Positions 13,353-21,700 of a stretch of 28,751 nucleotides of DNA are shown piece by piece. The translations under genes and the position numbers were made by a program. The first letter of the stretch is position 1. The number at the start of each line of letters is the position of its first letter. Source of the DNA: JAEUSF01 sp964484145 (GTDB lineage: Bacteria > Patescibacteriota > Doudnabacteria > UBA920); NCBI GenBank assembly GCA_964484145.1, contig CAZAED010000017.1, forward strand, positions 1-28,751. The letters run 5' to 3'. The notes under the pieces are model-generated. The model was not told the origin of the DNA. It saw nothing but the letters and a program-made list of their open reading frames with translations, and did not search any database.

Positions 13353-14179
13353 CAATAAAACAAGCATTTGCAAAATATAAAGGAGTTGAAACCGATATAC
13401 TGCTCTCTGAAGTGCTTAAAAAGCCCAGGGAGTTTTTGTATTTGGCGCCGGAGCACAAGTTATCAAGTTATCAAGTTAAAAGTTTATCAAGTATGGTAAG
13501 GCGAAGGTTAAAAGGCGAACCAATTGCTTATATTTTGGGGTATAAAGATTTTATGGGGTTAAGGTTTAAGTTAAATAAACACACTTTAATCCCCCGGCCG
13601 GAGACGGAAGAAATGGTTGAGAGGGTTACGAGTGACGGGTTACGAGTGACGGGTAATACATTGAAAATTCTCGACGTAGGAACCGGCACCGGCTGCATAG
13701 CTATATCTTTAGCTAAATATTTAAAAATATCTAATATCCGATATCAAATATCTGCCTCCGATATATCATCACAAGCGTTAAAAGTTGCAAAGGAAAATGC
13801 CAAAGCACACAACGTATCTGTCCAATTTGTCCTATCAGACCTATTAGACAACATAAAAGGGAATTTCGATATTATTATTGCCAATCTTCCCTATGTGCCA
13901 ACCTCAGATTACAAAAAACTAAAAAGTAATTTAAAGTTTGAACCAAAGAATGCAATTTTTGCAAAAGAAAATGGATTGGAAATTATCGCGAAACTTTTAA
14001 GTCAAGTCGCTTATCTTAAACATCAGCCGGCAATAGTTTATTTAGAATTTGATCCCCGTCAGAAAGTTCCATTGTCTAAACTAATAAAAAAAACCCTGCC
14101 TTTTTACAAAGCAGAATTCTTTAAAGATTTAAATAACATTTGGCGGTATTGTGAAATTATCAAACAAAATCATTCCTAA
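13349..14179 (+). CDS. prmC: Release factor glutamine methyltransferase (NLPY variant)
   Basis: PrmC methylates the Gln of the GGQ motif in release factors using S-adenosylmethionine. The 276-aa protein has the N-terminal helical domain, GEPIAYILGYKDFMGLRFKLNKHTLIPRPETEEMVE, the SAM-binding LDVGTGTGCIAISLAKYL, and the substrate motif reading ANLPYVP where NPPY is usual. Three in-frame stretches are encoded by short word arrays: 13457-13488 (8-nt words), 13623-13650 (7-nt words, a perfect 14-bp duplication) and 13725-13752 (7-nt words). They contribute residues about 37-47, 92-101 and 126-135. The start overlaps the preceding stop by 4 nt. Confidence 0.94.
   Translation: MTIKQAFAKYKGVETDILLSEVLKKPREFLYLAPEHKLSSYQVKSLSSMVRRRLKGEPIAYILGYKDFMGLRFKLNKHTLIPRPETEEMVERVTSDGLRVTGNTLKILDVGTGTGCIAISLAKYLKISNIRYQISASDISSQALKVAKENAKAHNVSVQFVLSDLLDNIKGNFDIIIANLPYVPTSDYKKLKSNLKFEPKNAIFAKENGLEIIAKLLSQVAYLKHQPAIVYLEFDPRQKVPLSKLIKKTLPFYKAEFFKDLNNIWRYCEIIKQNHS
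13457..13752 (+). repeat. Three word arrays inside prmC
   Basis: At 13457-13488, 8-nt units: AAGTTATC twice, AAGTTAAA, AGTTTATC. At 13623-13650, heptamers GGGTTAC and GAGTGAC each occur twice as a perfect 14-bp tandem. At 13725-13752, 7-nt units: AAATATC, TAATATC, CGATATC, AAATATC. All keep the reading frame open. The third shares words with the array upstream of dnaE. Confidence 0.65.
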
Positions 14180-14207
14180 AAAAGACGGCCGTTAAATTCA
14201 GGAATGA
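14170..14207. terminator. Inverted repeat between convergent prmC and deacetylase genes
   Basis: TCATTCCT (14170-14177) and AGGAATGA (14200-14207) are perfect complements around a 22-nt loop. The left arm overlaps the end of prmC and its stop codon. There is no clear U-tract, so termination is only a positional guess. Confidence 0.35.
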
Positions 14208-14220
14208 TAGCGAAAATAAT

Positions 14221-15132
14221 TTATTCCAAGAGCATCTTCTTAAAGCCCACAATAGTTGTGTCACCGTTAACCCTTAGGCGCGGAATTTCCATAAGCTTGT
14301 CTAAGCTTATTTTTTTGTGGTCGTGTATGGCTACGCCTAAAGTAAAGCCGGCTTTTTCTGCAAGTTTTATATAGCGGTCGTCGTAGTGGCCAAACGGGTA
14401 AATAAGAATTTGAGTATCTAAACCTAAGTTGTCTTTAATGTCCTGTTTTGAGCCGGTTAAATTGCGCAAAATAAAGGCGTCGTCGTATTTTAAGTTGGTA
14501 CCGTCAAAATGGTCCTGGGTATGGGAAACTATTTCCATGCCTAATGTTTTTGCTTGCTTTATTTGTTGCCACGAGGCATAACGGTTAGTGCCATAATGGG
14601 TGCCGGGAAACTGGGTTATTATGCCAAAACTGCCGGTAAAACCATATTTTTTTAGTATTGGCGGAGCATTTTCTATGGCGTCATCGTACCCATCGTCTAG
14701 AGTAATTATGACCGGGTTTTTTGGCATAGTAAATTCACCCTTGCTGTAGTCTAGTAAGTTTTGCAAAGTTACATTACTGTACCCTTCGGCCTTTAGCCAG
14801 GCCATTTGTTCTTCAAAATTTTTAGGACTTACTGTTAGACCTTTTCTTAAGAGGTCGTTTTCTGCGCCTTTTGGAATATCACCAACATGGTGGTACATTA
14901 AAATTGGCAAAGTTATATATTTGCCTGTTAGACTGCCTGTTTTAAAGTGAACCGGTCTAGCATTGGTTTGGCCGGATAAATCTACTGCCAGATTTTGTTT
15001 TTGTATCTGATCCCAAGTTTGCGCCGGTTTATTTACGAGCATTGAGCGGTATACTACGGAAAGCGCAACAAGTAAAATAAACAGCACAGTCACTGTTAGC
15101 CAGCTATTGGGAATAGTTTTTGTTTCGTTCAT
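14221..15132 (-). CDS. Membrane-anchored polysaccharide deacetylase (NodB domain)
   Basis: This 303-aa protein has one N-terminal membrane helix (SWLTVTVLFILLVALSVVY), so the catalytic domain is probably outside the cell. The carbohydrate-esterase 4 motifs are present: LPILMYHHV, motif 1 TLDDGYDD (general base Asp and metal Asp), motif 2 EIVSHTQDH (metal His pair) and motif 3 YPFGHYDD. It likely removes N-acetyl groups from peptidoglycan or an exopolysaccharide; the substrate cannot be read from sequence. A TGcTATAAT promoter lies only 8 nt before the ATG. Confidence 0.9.
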   Translation of the reverse strand: MNETKTIPNSWLTVTVLFILLVALSVVYRSMLVNKPAQTWDQIQKQNLAVDLSGQTNARPVHFKTGSLTGKYITLPILMYHHVGDIPKGAENDLLRKGLTVSPKNFEEQMAWLKAEGYSNVTLQNLLDYSKGEFTMPKNPVIITLDDGYDDAIENAPPILKKYGFTGSFGIITQFPGTHYGTNRYASWQQIKQAKTLGMEIVSHTQDHFDGTNLKYDDAFILRNLTGSKQDIKDNLGLDTQILIYPFGHYDDRYIKLAEKAGFTLGVAIHDHKKISLDKLMEIPRLRVNGDTTIVGFKKMLLE

Positions 15133-15140
15133 TACTATAT

Positions 15141-15149
15141 ATTATAGCA
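15141..15149 (-). promoter_or_regulatory. Extended -10 of the deacetylase gene, fused to the rplY terminator
   Basis: On the minus strand TGcTATAAT directly follows the U-tract of the rplY terminator. The ATG at 15132 is 8 nt past the -10, so the predicted message has no leader. Confidence 0.7.
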
Positions 15150-15199
15150 AACAAAAACTCCGTCCCAATAATCCGCAAGTTGGCGGAGGGACGGAGTTT
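15150..15199 (-). terminator. rplY terminator
   Basis: The perfect 12-bp stem pairs AAACTCCGTCCC (15155-15166) with GGGACGGAGTTT (15188-15199), with an inner TCCGC/GCGGA helix. On the minus strand it is followed by TTTTTGTTT. Confidence 0.9.
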
Positions 15200-15203
15200 G
15201 TAA

Positions 15204-15887
15204 TTATTTCTTTTCTTCGGTCTTGGCTTCTTCTTTTTCTGCGGCAGCTTTAGCTTTTTCAGCGTCTGTAGCAGCTACTACGGCTTCAACAGCGGCTTTT
15301 TCGTCAGTTACAGCAGGAGCTAATTCTTTTTCTATGTCTCTTGGCGGCTGTACTTTTACTACAGTTTCGTCGGCCGGGGAGAGTACTTTAACTTTGTCGT
15401 TAAATACTAAATCTTTAACATGAATAACGTCAGTAAAGGTTTTAAGCCCGGAAATATCCACAACAATATTATGAGGTAAGTCTGCGGGTAAACACTCAAC
15501 CTGAATTTCAGTTGTTTGTTTAAACAATACACCACCCAAAGTTTTAACGGCCGGAGCTTCGCCTATAAATTCAATTACCACATTGGCTTTAAGTTTTTCA
15601 GTCATGCTAACCTGGTAAAAGTCCGCATGCATTGGCCTATAGGAAAGATTATCTAACTGAACATCTTGAATTAAAACCGGATGATTTTTCCCATCTACAA
15701 CTAAATCAATAATTGTACTTTCGCCAGCTGACTTTAAAGCTTTTTCAAATTCCACGGCATTCACCGAAAGATTTTGATTTTTTACATTATGGCCATACAA
15801 TACAGCCGGAATTAAGCCTAGTTTAGTAAGTGACTTTCTAAGCTCTTTTAAATCACGTGGCTTTGCGTTTACTTGGATCTTTTGCAT
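15204..15887 (-). CDS. rplY: 50S ribosomal protein L25 (Ctc/TL5 long form)
   Basis: This 227-aa, two-domain 5S-rRNA-binding protein has an N-terminal L25 domain (IQVNAKPRD..KELRKSLTKLGLIPAVLYGH...IDLVVDGKNHPVLIQDVQLD..SYRPMHADFYQV). The TL5 beta domain follows (VVIEFIGEAPAVKTLGGVLFKQTTEIQVECLPADLPHNIVVDISGL). The tail is low-complexity, Ala/Glu/Lys-rich and about 45 residues long. An upstream in-frame ATG exists (15914), but AAAGGA 5 nt before the ATG at 15887 decides the start. The roughly 70-nt leader contains a CCTTC-atg-GAAGG hairpin near 15912-15926. Confidence 0.95.
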   Translation of the reverse strand: MQKIQVNAKPRDLKELRKSLTKLGLIPAVLYGHNVKNQNLSVNAVEFEKALKSAGESTIIDLVVDGKNHPVLIQDVQLDNLSYRPMHADFYQVSMTEKLKANVVIEFIGEAPAVKTLGGVLFKQTTEIQVECLPADLPHNIVVDISGLKTFTDVIHVKDLVFNDKVKVLSPADETVVKVQPPRDIEKELAPAVTDEKAAVEAVVAATDAEKAKAAAEKEEAKTEEKK

Positions 15888-15961
15888 TTGTGTCCTTTGA
15901 ATAATTTTGCCCATCCCCTTCCATGAAGGTAAGGGTACTCACAAAATCTTAATGAGAACAT

Positions 15962-15970
15962 ATTATATCA
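15962..15970 (-). promoter_or_regulatory. rplY extended -10, overlapping the preceding terminator
   Basis: On the minus strand TGaTATAAT. Its first T is the last T of the terminator U-tract of the upstream zinc-ribbon gene. The predicted start is near 15955. Confidence 0.7.
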
Positions 15971-15999
15971 AAAACCCTTGCTTTTGGCAAGGGTTTTTT
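15970..15999. terminator. Terminator of the zinc-ribbon gene
   Basis: AAAACCCTTGC (15971-15981) and GCAAGGGTTTT (15987-15997) form an 11-bp stem with a 5-nt loop and T-runs on both sides. It terminates the minus-strand gene at 16011 and leads straight into the rplY promoter. Confidence 0.9.
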
Positions 16000-16010
16000 A
16001 GGTTTAAAGT

Positions 16011-16424
16011 TTATGCTATGTGTTTTTGGGTCAAAGCGCCAACAAAGTCCCCATTAAACTTTTTTAGTCCTTGATGGATTTTTATAATTTCGCCCGAAGC
16101 AATAGGGGCAAAGGACTTAAATTTTACTGTGTCGCTTTGAGTTAAGTCGGTTATCATTCCGACCGAAAAAACATCGGGGCCTTTAATTTCTACACTAAAA
16201 ACAATTGAGCTTTTGCATTTAGAGCAGTCAGAATGAATAAGGATATACGCTTCACCGTATGATTTGTCTTGCTCACTTTCTATAACCCGGGTACCGTCCT
16301 TTTTATACTTATTGCCGCATATCGGACAACGAAGCATGGTATTTAACATTTCCATAACTTTTTGGATGTCAAAGTTTTTTCCGCTATAGCCTGACCCTGG
16401 TTTGCGAGACATATTGTTATTCAT
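16011..16424 (-). CDS. Zinc-ribbon protein of unknown function
   Basis: This 137-aa protein has a four-Cys zinc ribbon: CPICG at about residues 33-37 and CSKC at about 68-71. After the ribbon comes a C-terminal part with FSVEIKGPDVFSVGMITDLTQ..DTVKFKSFAPIASGEIIKIHQGLKKFNGDF. It has no membrane segment. The start may be MNNNM (16424) or the fifth residue (16412). TATACT at 16425-16430 could support the latter, while TGgTATAAT (16479-16487) fits either. The gene stands alone between rodA and rplY with its own promoter and terminator. Confidence 0.82.
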   Translation of the reverse strand: MNNNMSRKPGSGYSGKNFDIQKVMEMLNTMLRCPICGNKYKKDGTRVIESEQDKSYGEAYILIHSDCSKCKSSIVFSVEIKGPDVFSVGMITDLTQSDTVKFKSFAPIASGEIIKIHQGLKKFNGDFVGALTQKHIA

Positions 16425-16478
16425 AGTATATTTGTATTGAAATTAAAATAAATTTTCAGCAGTAAAACAATTATATAA

Positions 16479-16487
16479 ATTATACCA
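16479..16487 (-). promoter_or_regulatory. Extended -10 of the zinc-ribbon gene
   Basis: On the minus strand TGgTATAAT lies 6 bp past the rodA stop. The predicted start is near 16472, giving an AT-rich leader of about 50 nt. Confidence 0.55.
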
Positions 16488-16493
16488 TAAAAG

Positions 16494-17600
16494 TTAAAAG
16501 CGCAAAACTTTGGATTGTATTGCAACGTTCTGAGCAATGCCTAAAGCAATTAAAATTACCATAAGCCCGCTACCCCCTGCGCTTAAAAACGGCAAAGGGA
16601 TTCCAGTCACAGGTAAAAGTCCCATATTCATGGCAACATTTACTAAAGTATGAATGCCCAACAGAAAGAAAATACCAACACAAATATACATACCTAAGTC
16701 GTCGCGAGCCCTCCGAGCAATTTTAAGAAGTCTAAATTGGCAAAAAAATAACAAAAATAAAAGTCCGCATGAGCCAAAAAAACCCAATTGTTCTGAGCCG
16801 GCAGCAAAAATAAAGTCGGTTTGTCTTTCTGGTAAAAAACGATTTTGGCTTTGAAGGCCTTGTCCGAGTCCTCTTCCCCACACACCGCCGCTCCCAATAG
16901 CTATGCCTGCTTGTTTTACATTGTAGCCACGGCCTCTAGGGTCTAAGGAGGGGTCTAAAAAGACTTTAATGCGGTCTTTTTGAAAGTCTTTAAGTCCAAA
17001 TTGCCACACGCCAGCTATTGCAACTAAGGCAACCCCGCAAAGCGCTAAAATAATTTTTTTATTAATTGGGCTAAGAAAAATAAGACCGGCCCAAATTCCC
17101 CCAATTACCAAAGCTGAACCTAAGTCGGGTTGGGTTAGCACTAAAAAAGCGGGAAGGCCGGCAAAGCCAGCTGACCAAAGCAGGATTTTCCAGTCGTTTA
17201 TTTGGCCGCGCTTAATATATAAAAGCCGTGAAAGGCCTAAAATAACTGCCAGCTTGGCAAATTCGGCCGGTTGTAAATTGCCTAAGCCTAAATCTAACCA
17301 GCGTTTTCCGCCTCTTACCTCCGCGCCAAGAATTAATAAATAAATTAGTAAAATTAAAATTATTACGTATGCAACTCTGTTTTGTTTGCTTATGGAGTGG
17401 TAGTCAATAAAAGCTAAAAATAAAAAAAGGCTCAGGCTAATGCTGGTAAAAATTAATTGCCTATAAAAAACTTCGGTGTTTTCCGAAGCAGTTGTGCCGT
17501 AAAGTATTGCTAAGCCTGAAATCTGTAAAAGTAGCATCGCAATAAGCAGCGGCCAGTCTAAGTGTTTAAGTTTTGAAAACAAGGGATTAACAATTAGCAA
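16494..17600 (-). CDS. rodA: RodA-type SEDS peptidoglycan glycosyltransferase
   Basis: This 368-aa polytopic protein (about ten helices) should polymerise lipid II for cell-wall elongation together with a class B PBP. SEDS signatures are present: GGKRWLDLGLGNLQPAEFAKLAVILGLS, LTQPDLGSALV (catalytic-region Asp), DPRGRGYNVKQAGIAIGSGGVWGRGLGQG, LPERQTDFIFAAGSEQLGF and LLPVTGIPLPFLSAGGSGL. FtsW is an alternative, but the DP..RGYN and QTDFIF pattern fits RodA better. No ATG is available: a stop codon is followed directly by TTG (17598-17600) inside a 7-nt word array. A TTG at 17580-17582 is an alternative start. Confidence 0.92.
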   Translation of the reverse strand: MLIVNPLFSKLKHLDWPLLIAMLLLQISGLAILYGTTASENTEVFYRQLIFTSISLSLFLFLAFIDYHSISKQNRVAYVIILILLIYLLILGAEVRGGKRWLDLGLGNLQPAEFAKLAVILGLSRLLYIKRGQINDWKILLWSAGFAGLPAFLVLTQPDLGSALVIGGIWAGLIFLSPINKKIILALCGVALVAIAGVWQFGLKDFQKDRIKVFLDPSLDPRGRGYNVKQAGIAIGSGGVWGRGLGQGLQSQNRFLPERQTDFIFAAGSEQLGFFGSCGLLFLLFFCQFRLLKIARRARDDLGMYICVGIFFLLGIHTLVNVAMNMGLLPVTGIPLPFLSAGGSGLMVILIALGIAQNVAIQSKVLRF

Positions 17601-17612
17601 TTAACAATTAAC
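17585..17612. repeat. 7-nt word array at the rodA 5' end
   Basis: Units on the plus strand are GATTAAC, AATTAGC, AATTAAC, AATTAAC. It overlaps the first codons of rodA and supplies its TTG start. Confidence 0.65.
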
Positions 17613-17663
17613 AAAAAGAATGGAGCGTAAAAGGTCAAAGATCGCATATCGAATTTTACTTAC

Positions 17664-18557
17664 CTAGAAACCCCAAGTGTTTTCGTTTTCGGGCTGACTT
17701 AAATCTGAAGAGTTACTTTGGCTTTCTAAAACCACTAAATTACCCGGTTTTAATGTATTTGTATCTGCTAAAATTTCTACTTTACTTGGGGTTACATACA
17801 AACCAGGCCAGAGTTGTTTAAACGCGCGTTTTTCAAAGGGTTTAATATCGTTTTCGGTGCGTTGGCTGACTGCTACTATTTGTCCATTTTGTCCATATAT
17901 TAAGAAACTTAGGTTTACTTCTTTAATTAAATACGGGCTGTTATTTAGAACACTGCTTTCAATTGAAAAAACTAATGGTGAATTTTGTTGATTTGTGCTA
18001 GCCGGCGCCACTGGTAAAAGTACAGCCGGCATTTTTAGTCGTTTTTGCCATTTAACGGGCGAATCTAAAATTAATTCAGCCCGGGTTATGGTTTCAGAAG
18101 TTTGTATTTTTGGAACCATAATATACTTTTTACTTTTTGGAAGGATATAAAAAGATCCTTTTGTCGCTTGGCTGTTTAAAGGTGTAATTTGCTCGCCTGT
18201 TTGACCATAGTAAGCCCAAGAGTAAGAAACATTTTGAGCTGTAAGGTCATTATTAGTATTTGAAACTAGTGCGACAGCACCCAAGCTGCCGTCTGAGTAA
18301 GTAAGTAACAAGGCAGGATCAGTTTTTAATTCTTGGGGATTACTAAAGCTGGGGGTTGCCTTTATTTGATAAATATTTAATTTACCCGCCCAATATTTTT
18401 GAGAAAGGGTTTTGGCAATAAAGTAACTTGGAATTAGGGCAATAATTAATGCGATAAAAGTCCACTTTAATAACGGAGGAAAGCTGCTTAAAGCCCTTTG
18501 AGCGTTGAATTCGGCTTCTTCTATTCCGAGTTCTAATTTTTCTTTTAAAAGCGCCAT
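17664..18557 (-). CDS. Membrane-anchored extracellular protein of unknown function
   Basis: This 297-aa protein starts with a charged helical segment (LKEKLELGIEEAEFNAQRAL). One membrane helix follows (WTFIALIIALIPSYFIAKTL, about residues 32-51), then about 240 residues that look beta-rich and extracellular. This part carries repeated motifs resembling FxLYD/Ig-like domains (LVSNTNNDLTAQNVSYSWAYYGQTGEQ and LNNSPYLIKEVNLSFLIYGQNGQIVAVSQRTE), suggesting two related domains. I do not recognise a named family. It lies upstream of rodA on the same strand with a 63-bp gap, so a cell-envelope role is plausible. Confidence 0.8.
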   Translation of the reverse strand: MALLKEKLELGIEEAEFNAQRALSSFPPLLKWTFIALIIALIPSYFIAKTLSQKYWAGKLNIYQIKATPSFSNPQELKTDPALLLTYSDGSLGAVALVSNTNNDLTAQNVSYSWAYYGQTGEQITPLNSQATKGSFYILPKSKKYIMVPKIQTSETITRAELILDSPVKWQKRLKMPAVLLPVAPASTNQQNSPLVFSIESSVLNNSPYLIKEVNLSFLIYGQNGQIVAVSQRTENDIKPFEKRAFKQLWPGLYVTPSKVEILADTNTLKPGNLVVLESQSNSSDLSQPENENTWGF

Positions 18558-18593
18558 AAAAAACAGAAATTTTATTTATATTTTTATATATTC

Positions 18594-18602
18594 ATTATAG
18601 CA
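18594..18602 (-). promoter_or_regulatory. Extended -10 of the membrane-anchored gene
   Basis: On the minus strand TGcTATAAT. The predicted start near 18587 gives a leader of about 30 nt. No -35 is visible. Confidence 0.65.
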
Positions 18603-18627
18603 AAAATCTCATAACTTTGTTATTCTA

Positions 18628-18732
18628 GATACACGCAAGATACAAGATATTAGACATATTGGATATTTAGATATTGCTCCGCGCTTTAGCTAAATATCTA
18701 CCAATATCCTAATATCTATAATATCTAATATT
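18628..18732. repeat. 9-nt word array with inverted arms upstream of dnaE
   Basis: Right arm units are AAATATCTA, CCAATATCC, TAATATCTA, TAATATCTA (18692-18727). The left arm (18642-18675) carries the inverse complements (AGATATTAG, ATATTGGAT, TTAGATATT words). The apex is 18676-18690 with CGCTTTAGC (18682-18690), one base off the AGCTTTAGC apex elsewhere. TATAAT (18717-18722), formed at a unit junction, is well placed as the dnaE -10. Confidence 0.75.
18717..18722 (+). promoter_or_regulatory. dnaE -10 element within the word array
   Basis: TATAAT lies 10 nt before the dnaE ATG, so the predicted message starts about 4 nt before the ATG. It has no TG extension and no clear -35. Confidence 0.45.
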
Positions 18733-21700
18733 ATGAATTTTACCCACCTCCATTGCCATTCCCATTTTTCTTTGCTTGACGGGCTTTCCAAGGTAGACCC
18801 GCTACTTGAACGTGCTAAGGAGCTTAAAATGGATAGTCTAGCTATAACCGACCATGGCGTTATGTATGGAGCAATTGAATTCTATTCACGGGCTAAAGAG
18901 CTTGGTATAAAGCCAATTATTGGCCTTGAGGCTTATGTCGCTCCACGCTCTATGGAGCAAAAAGAAGGAAAAATAGATAGTGATTATTTTCACTTGACCT
19001 TGCTTTCTAAAAACCATGAAGGTTACCAAAATTTAATTAAGCTGACCACTGAAGCGCATATGCGCGGGTTTTATTATAAACCGCGTATTGACCTAGAAAC
19101 TCTAAAAAAATATTCTGAAGGGCTAATTTGCCTTTCGGGTTGTCAGCGAGGCGAAATAGCTAGAGCGGTTATAAATAAGAATTCCGCTGAAGCCGATGAA
19201 GTTTTAAAAAAATATTTAAGTATTTTTGGTTCGGAAAATTTGTATATTGAGCTTCAAAGAAACCATAGGCAGACAAATACCGAAGAGCTGGAATTAAATA
19301 AGCGACTTTTAGAGTTGTCCAAAAGAAATAGTTTGCCAATTGTCGCTACGGCCGACTGTCACTACATATACCCGGAAGATTTTGAAGCGCAAGATGTGCT
19401 TGTTTGTATTGGCACCGCCCGAACTGTAGAGGATCAAGATAGGCTCGATATGCGCCAATACGACCTGTCTTTAAAATCACCGGAAAAAATGCATGAAATT
19501 TTTTATGACTTACCTGAAGCCGTGGAAAACACTCAAAAAATTGCTCAAGCATGTAATTTGGAAATTAAATTAGACCAGCGCTACTTCCCTGCTGTGGAAA
19601 TTCCTGCCGGTAAAACCACCGCTGAATATTTAAACGAGGTAGTATACGAAAAAGCCTTGCCTCTTTATGGAAAAGAGGGGCAGCTTTCTCCTGAAATTAA
19701 AGAACGAATAGACTACGAATTAAATATTATTTGTAAAAAAGGTTTTGACACCTACTTTTTAATGGTGGCGGACGTAGTTGAGGGCGCACGAAATATTGGT
19801 GCTATTACTAACACTAGAGGTAGTGCTGCCGGCAGTATTGTGGGAAGAATTTTGGGCATTACCAATGTCGACCCTTTATACTACGAACTTCCTTTTGAAC
19901 GTTTCTTAACCATGCACCGTCCTACCCCACCCGATATTGACTTAGATATTGCAGATAATCGCCGTGACGAAGCCATTGCCTATATAACTCAAAAATACGG
20001 CAGTGAAAAAGTCGCCCAAATTATTACTTTTGGAACAATGATGGCGCGCGCGGCAGTCCGCGATGTTGGTCGCGCTTTGGCTGTTTCGTATAGCAAGTGT
20101 GACCGCTTGGCTAAAATGATCCCTATTGGCAAACAGGGCTTTCATATGACCATAGACAAAGCTATGGATATAAACAAAGAACTCAAAGAAGCATACGATC
20201 AAGATCCGGAAACTAGGCACATAATTGAAATTGCTAAAAAGCTAGAAGGCTGCGCGCGGCATGCTAGTGTGCACGCGGCTGGGTTAGTTATAACCCCTAC
20301 TCCCCTAACTGACTACATGCCGCTACAAAAAGAACCTGAGGGCGAACGCGTAATTACTCAGTACGATATGTATGCGCTAGATGTTAATGCCAACAGTAAA
20401 GCTATTGGTGTTGTTAAACTAGACTTGCTTGGTATTCGGAACTTGTCCATTTTAGAAGAAGCTATGCGCCTTGTTAAGCTTAGGCATAATGTAGATATAG
20501 ATATTTATAATCTTCCTCACCCGGATAAAAAAACATTTAAGCTTTTGTCCGACGGCTATACTTTTGGTGTTTTTCAGCTTGGTTCCTCCGGTATGACCAG
20601 GTATTTAAAAGAACTGAAACCGTCTACAATTTTTGACATTATGGCCATGATAGCGCTGTACCGACCGGGCCCTTTACAATTTATTCCCGAATACATTGCG
20701 CGTAAACATAACTCAAAACTTATAAAATATTTTGATCCGGCTTTTGAGAAAATTTTAAAACGTACTTACGGAATTTTGGTTTATCAGGACGATTTGTTAA
20801 CTATTGCGCATGACTTGGCCGGATATACTTGGGAAGAGGTAGACAAATTTAGAAAAGCTGTTGGTAAAAAAATTCCGGAAGAAATGGCTAAGCAGAAAAT
20901 TAAGTTTATGGAAGGCTGTATGAAAACTTCGGGTTGGAGCCAGGCCAAAGCCGCGGAAATTTGGAACTGGATAGAGCCTTTTGCTGCCTATGGCTTTAAC
21001 AAAGCCCACTCGGCTTCTTACTCCGCGGTTTCCTACCAGACCGCGTATATGAAGGCTAATTTTCCGGTGGAATTTATGGCTGCGGTTATGACAGCGGAAA
21101 GTGGAGATGAAGACAAAATTTACGAGGCGGTAGAAGAGTGTAAAGCTTTGGGGATAGCCGTGCTACCTCCTTCGGTTTCCGAGTCTTTTGGGGACTTTAC
21201 TGTGGTAGACGAAAAAACTATTCGTTTTGGTTTTAATGCCATAAAGAATTTGGGGAGTGATGTAATAGAGAAAATTATGGAGGCAAGAAAATTAGAAAAA
21301 CAGAGAATTAGAGAATTAGGCGAGGGTAATCAAGCGCCCCCAATTTTTCAATCTTTACAAGACTTTCTCCTTAAATGCCACGTAAAAAACTTTAACAAAA
21401 AGTCTTGGGAAGCTTTGGTTAAGGCTGGGGCGCTAGACGAATTCGGCGAACGAGGAGAGCTACTTGCAAATACCGAAGAAGTTTTGGAATTTGTACGCGA
21501 ACATTTTAAAGCAGAAAGCTCGGGGCAAAATTCTTTGTTTGGTAAAAATATGCAAAACGGCACGTTGCGCTTGCGTAAGGTCGAGCCGGTTACCAAAGAG
21601 CAAAAACTTTTGTGGGAGAAAGAGCATTTGGGTATGTATGTTTCCGCGCACCCGCTAGACGCGCACAGAAACGTTTTAAGTAAAATGCCTCCTATTAAGT

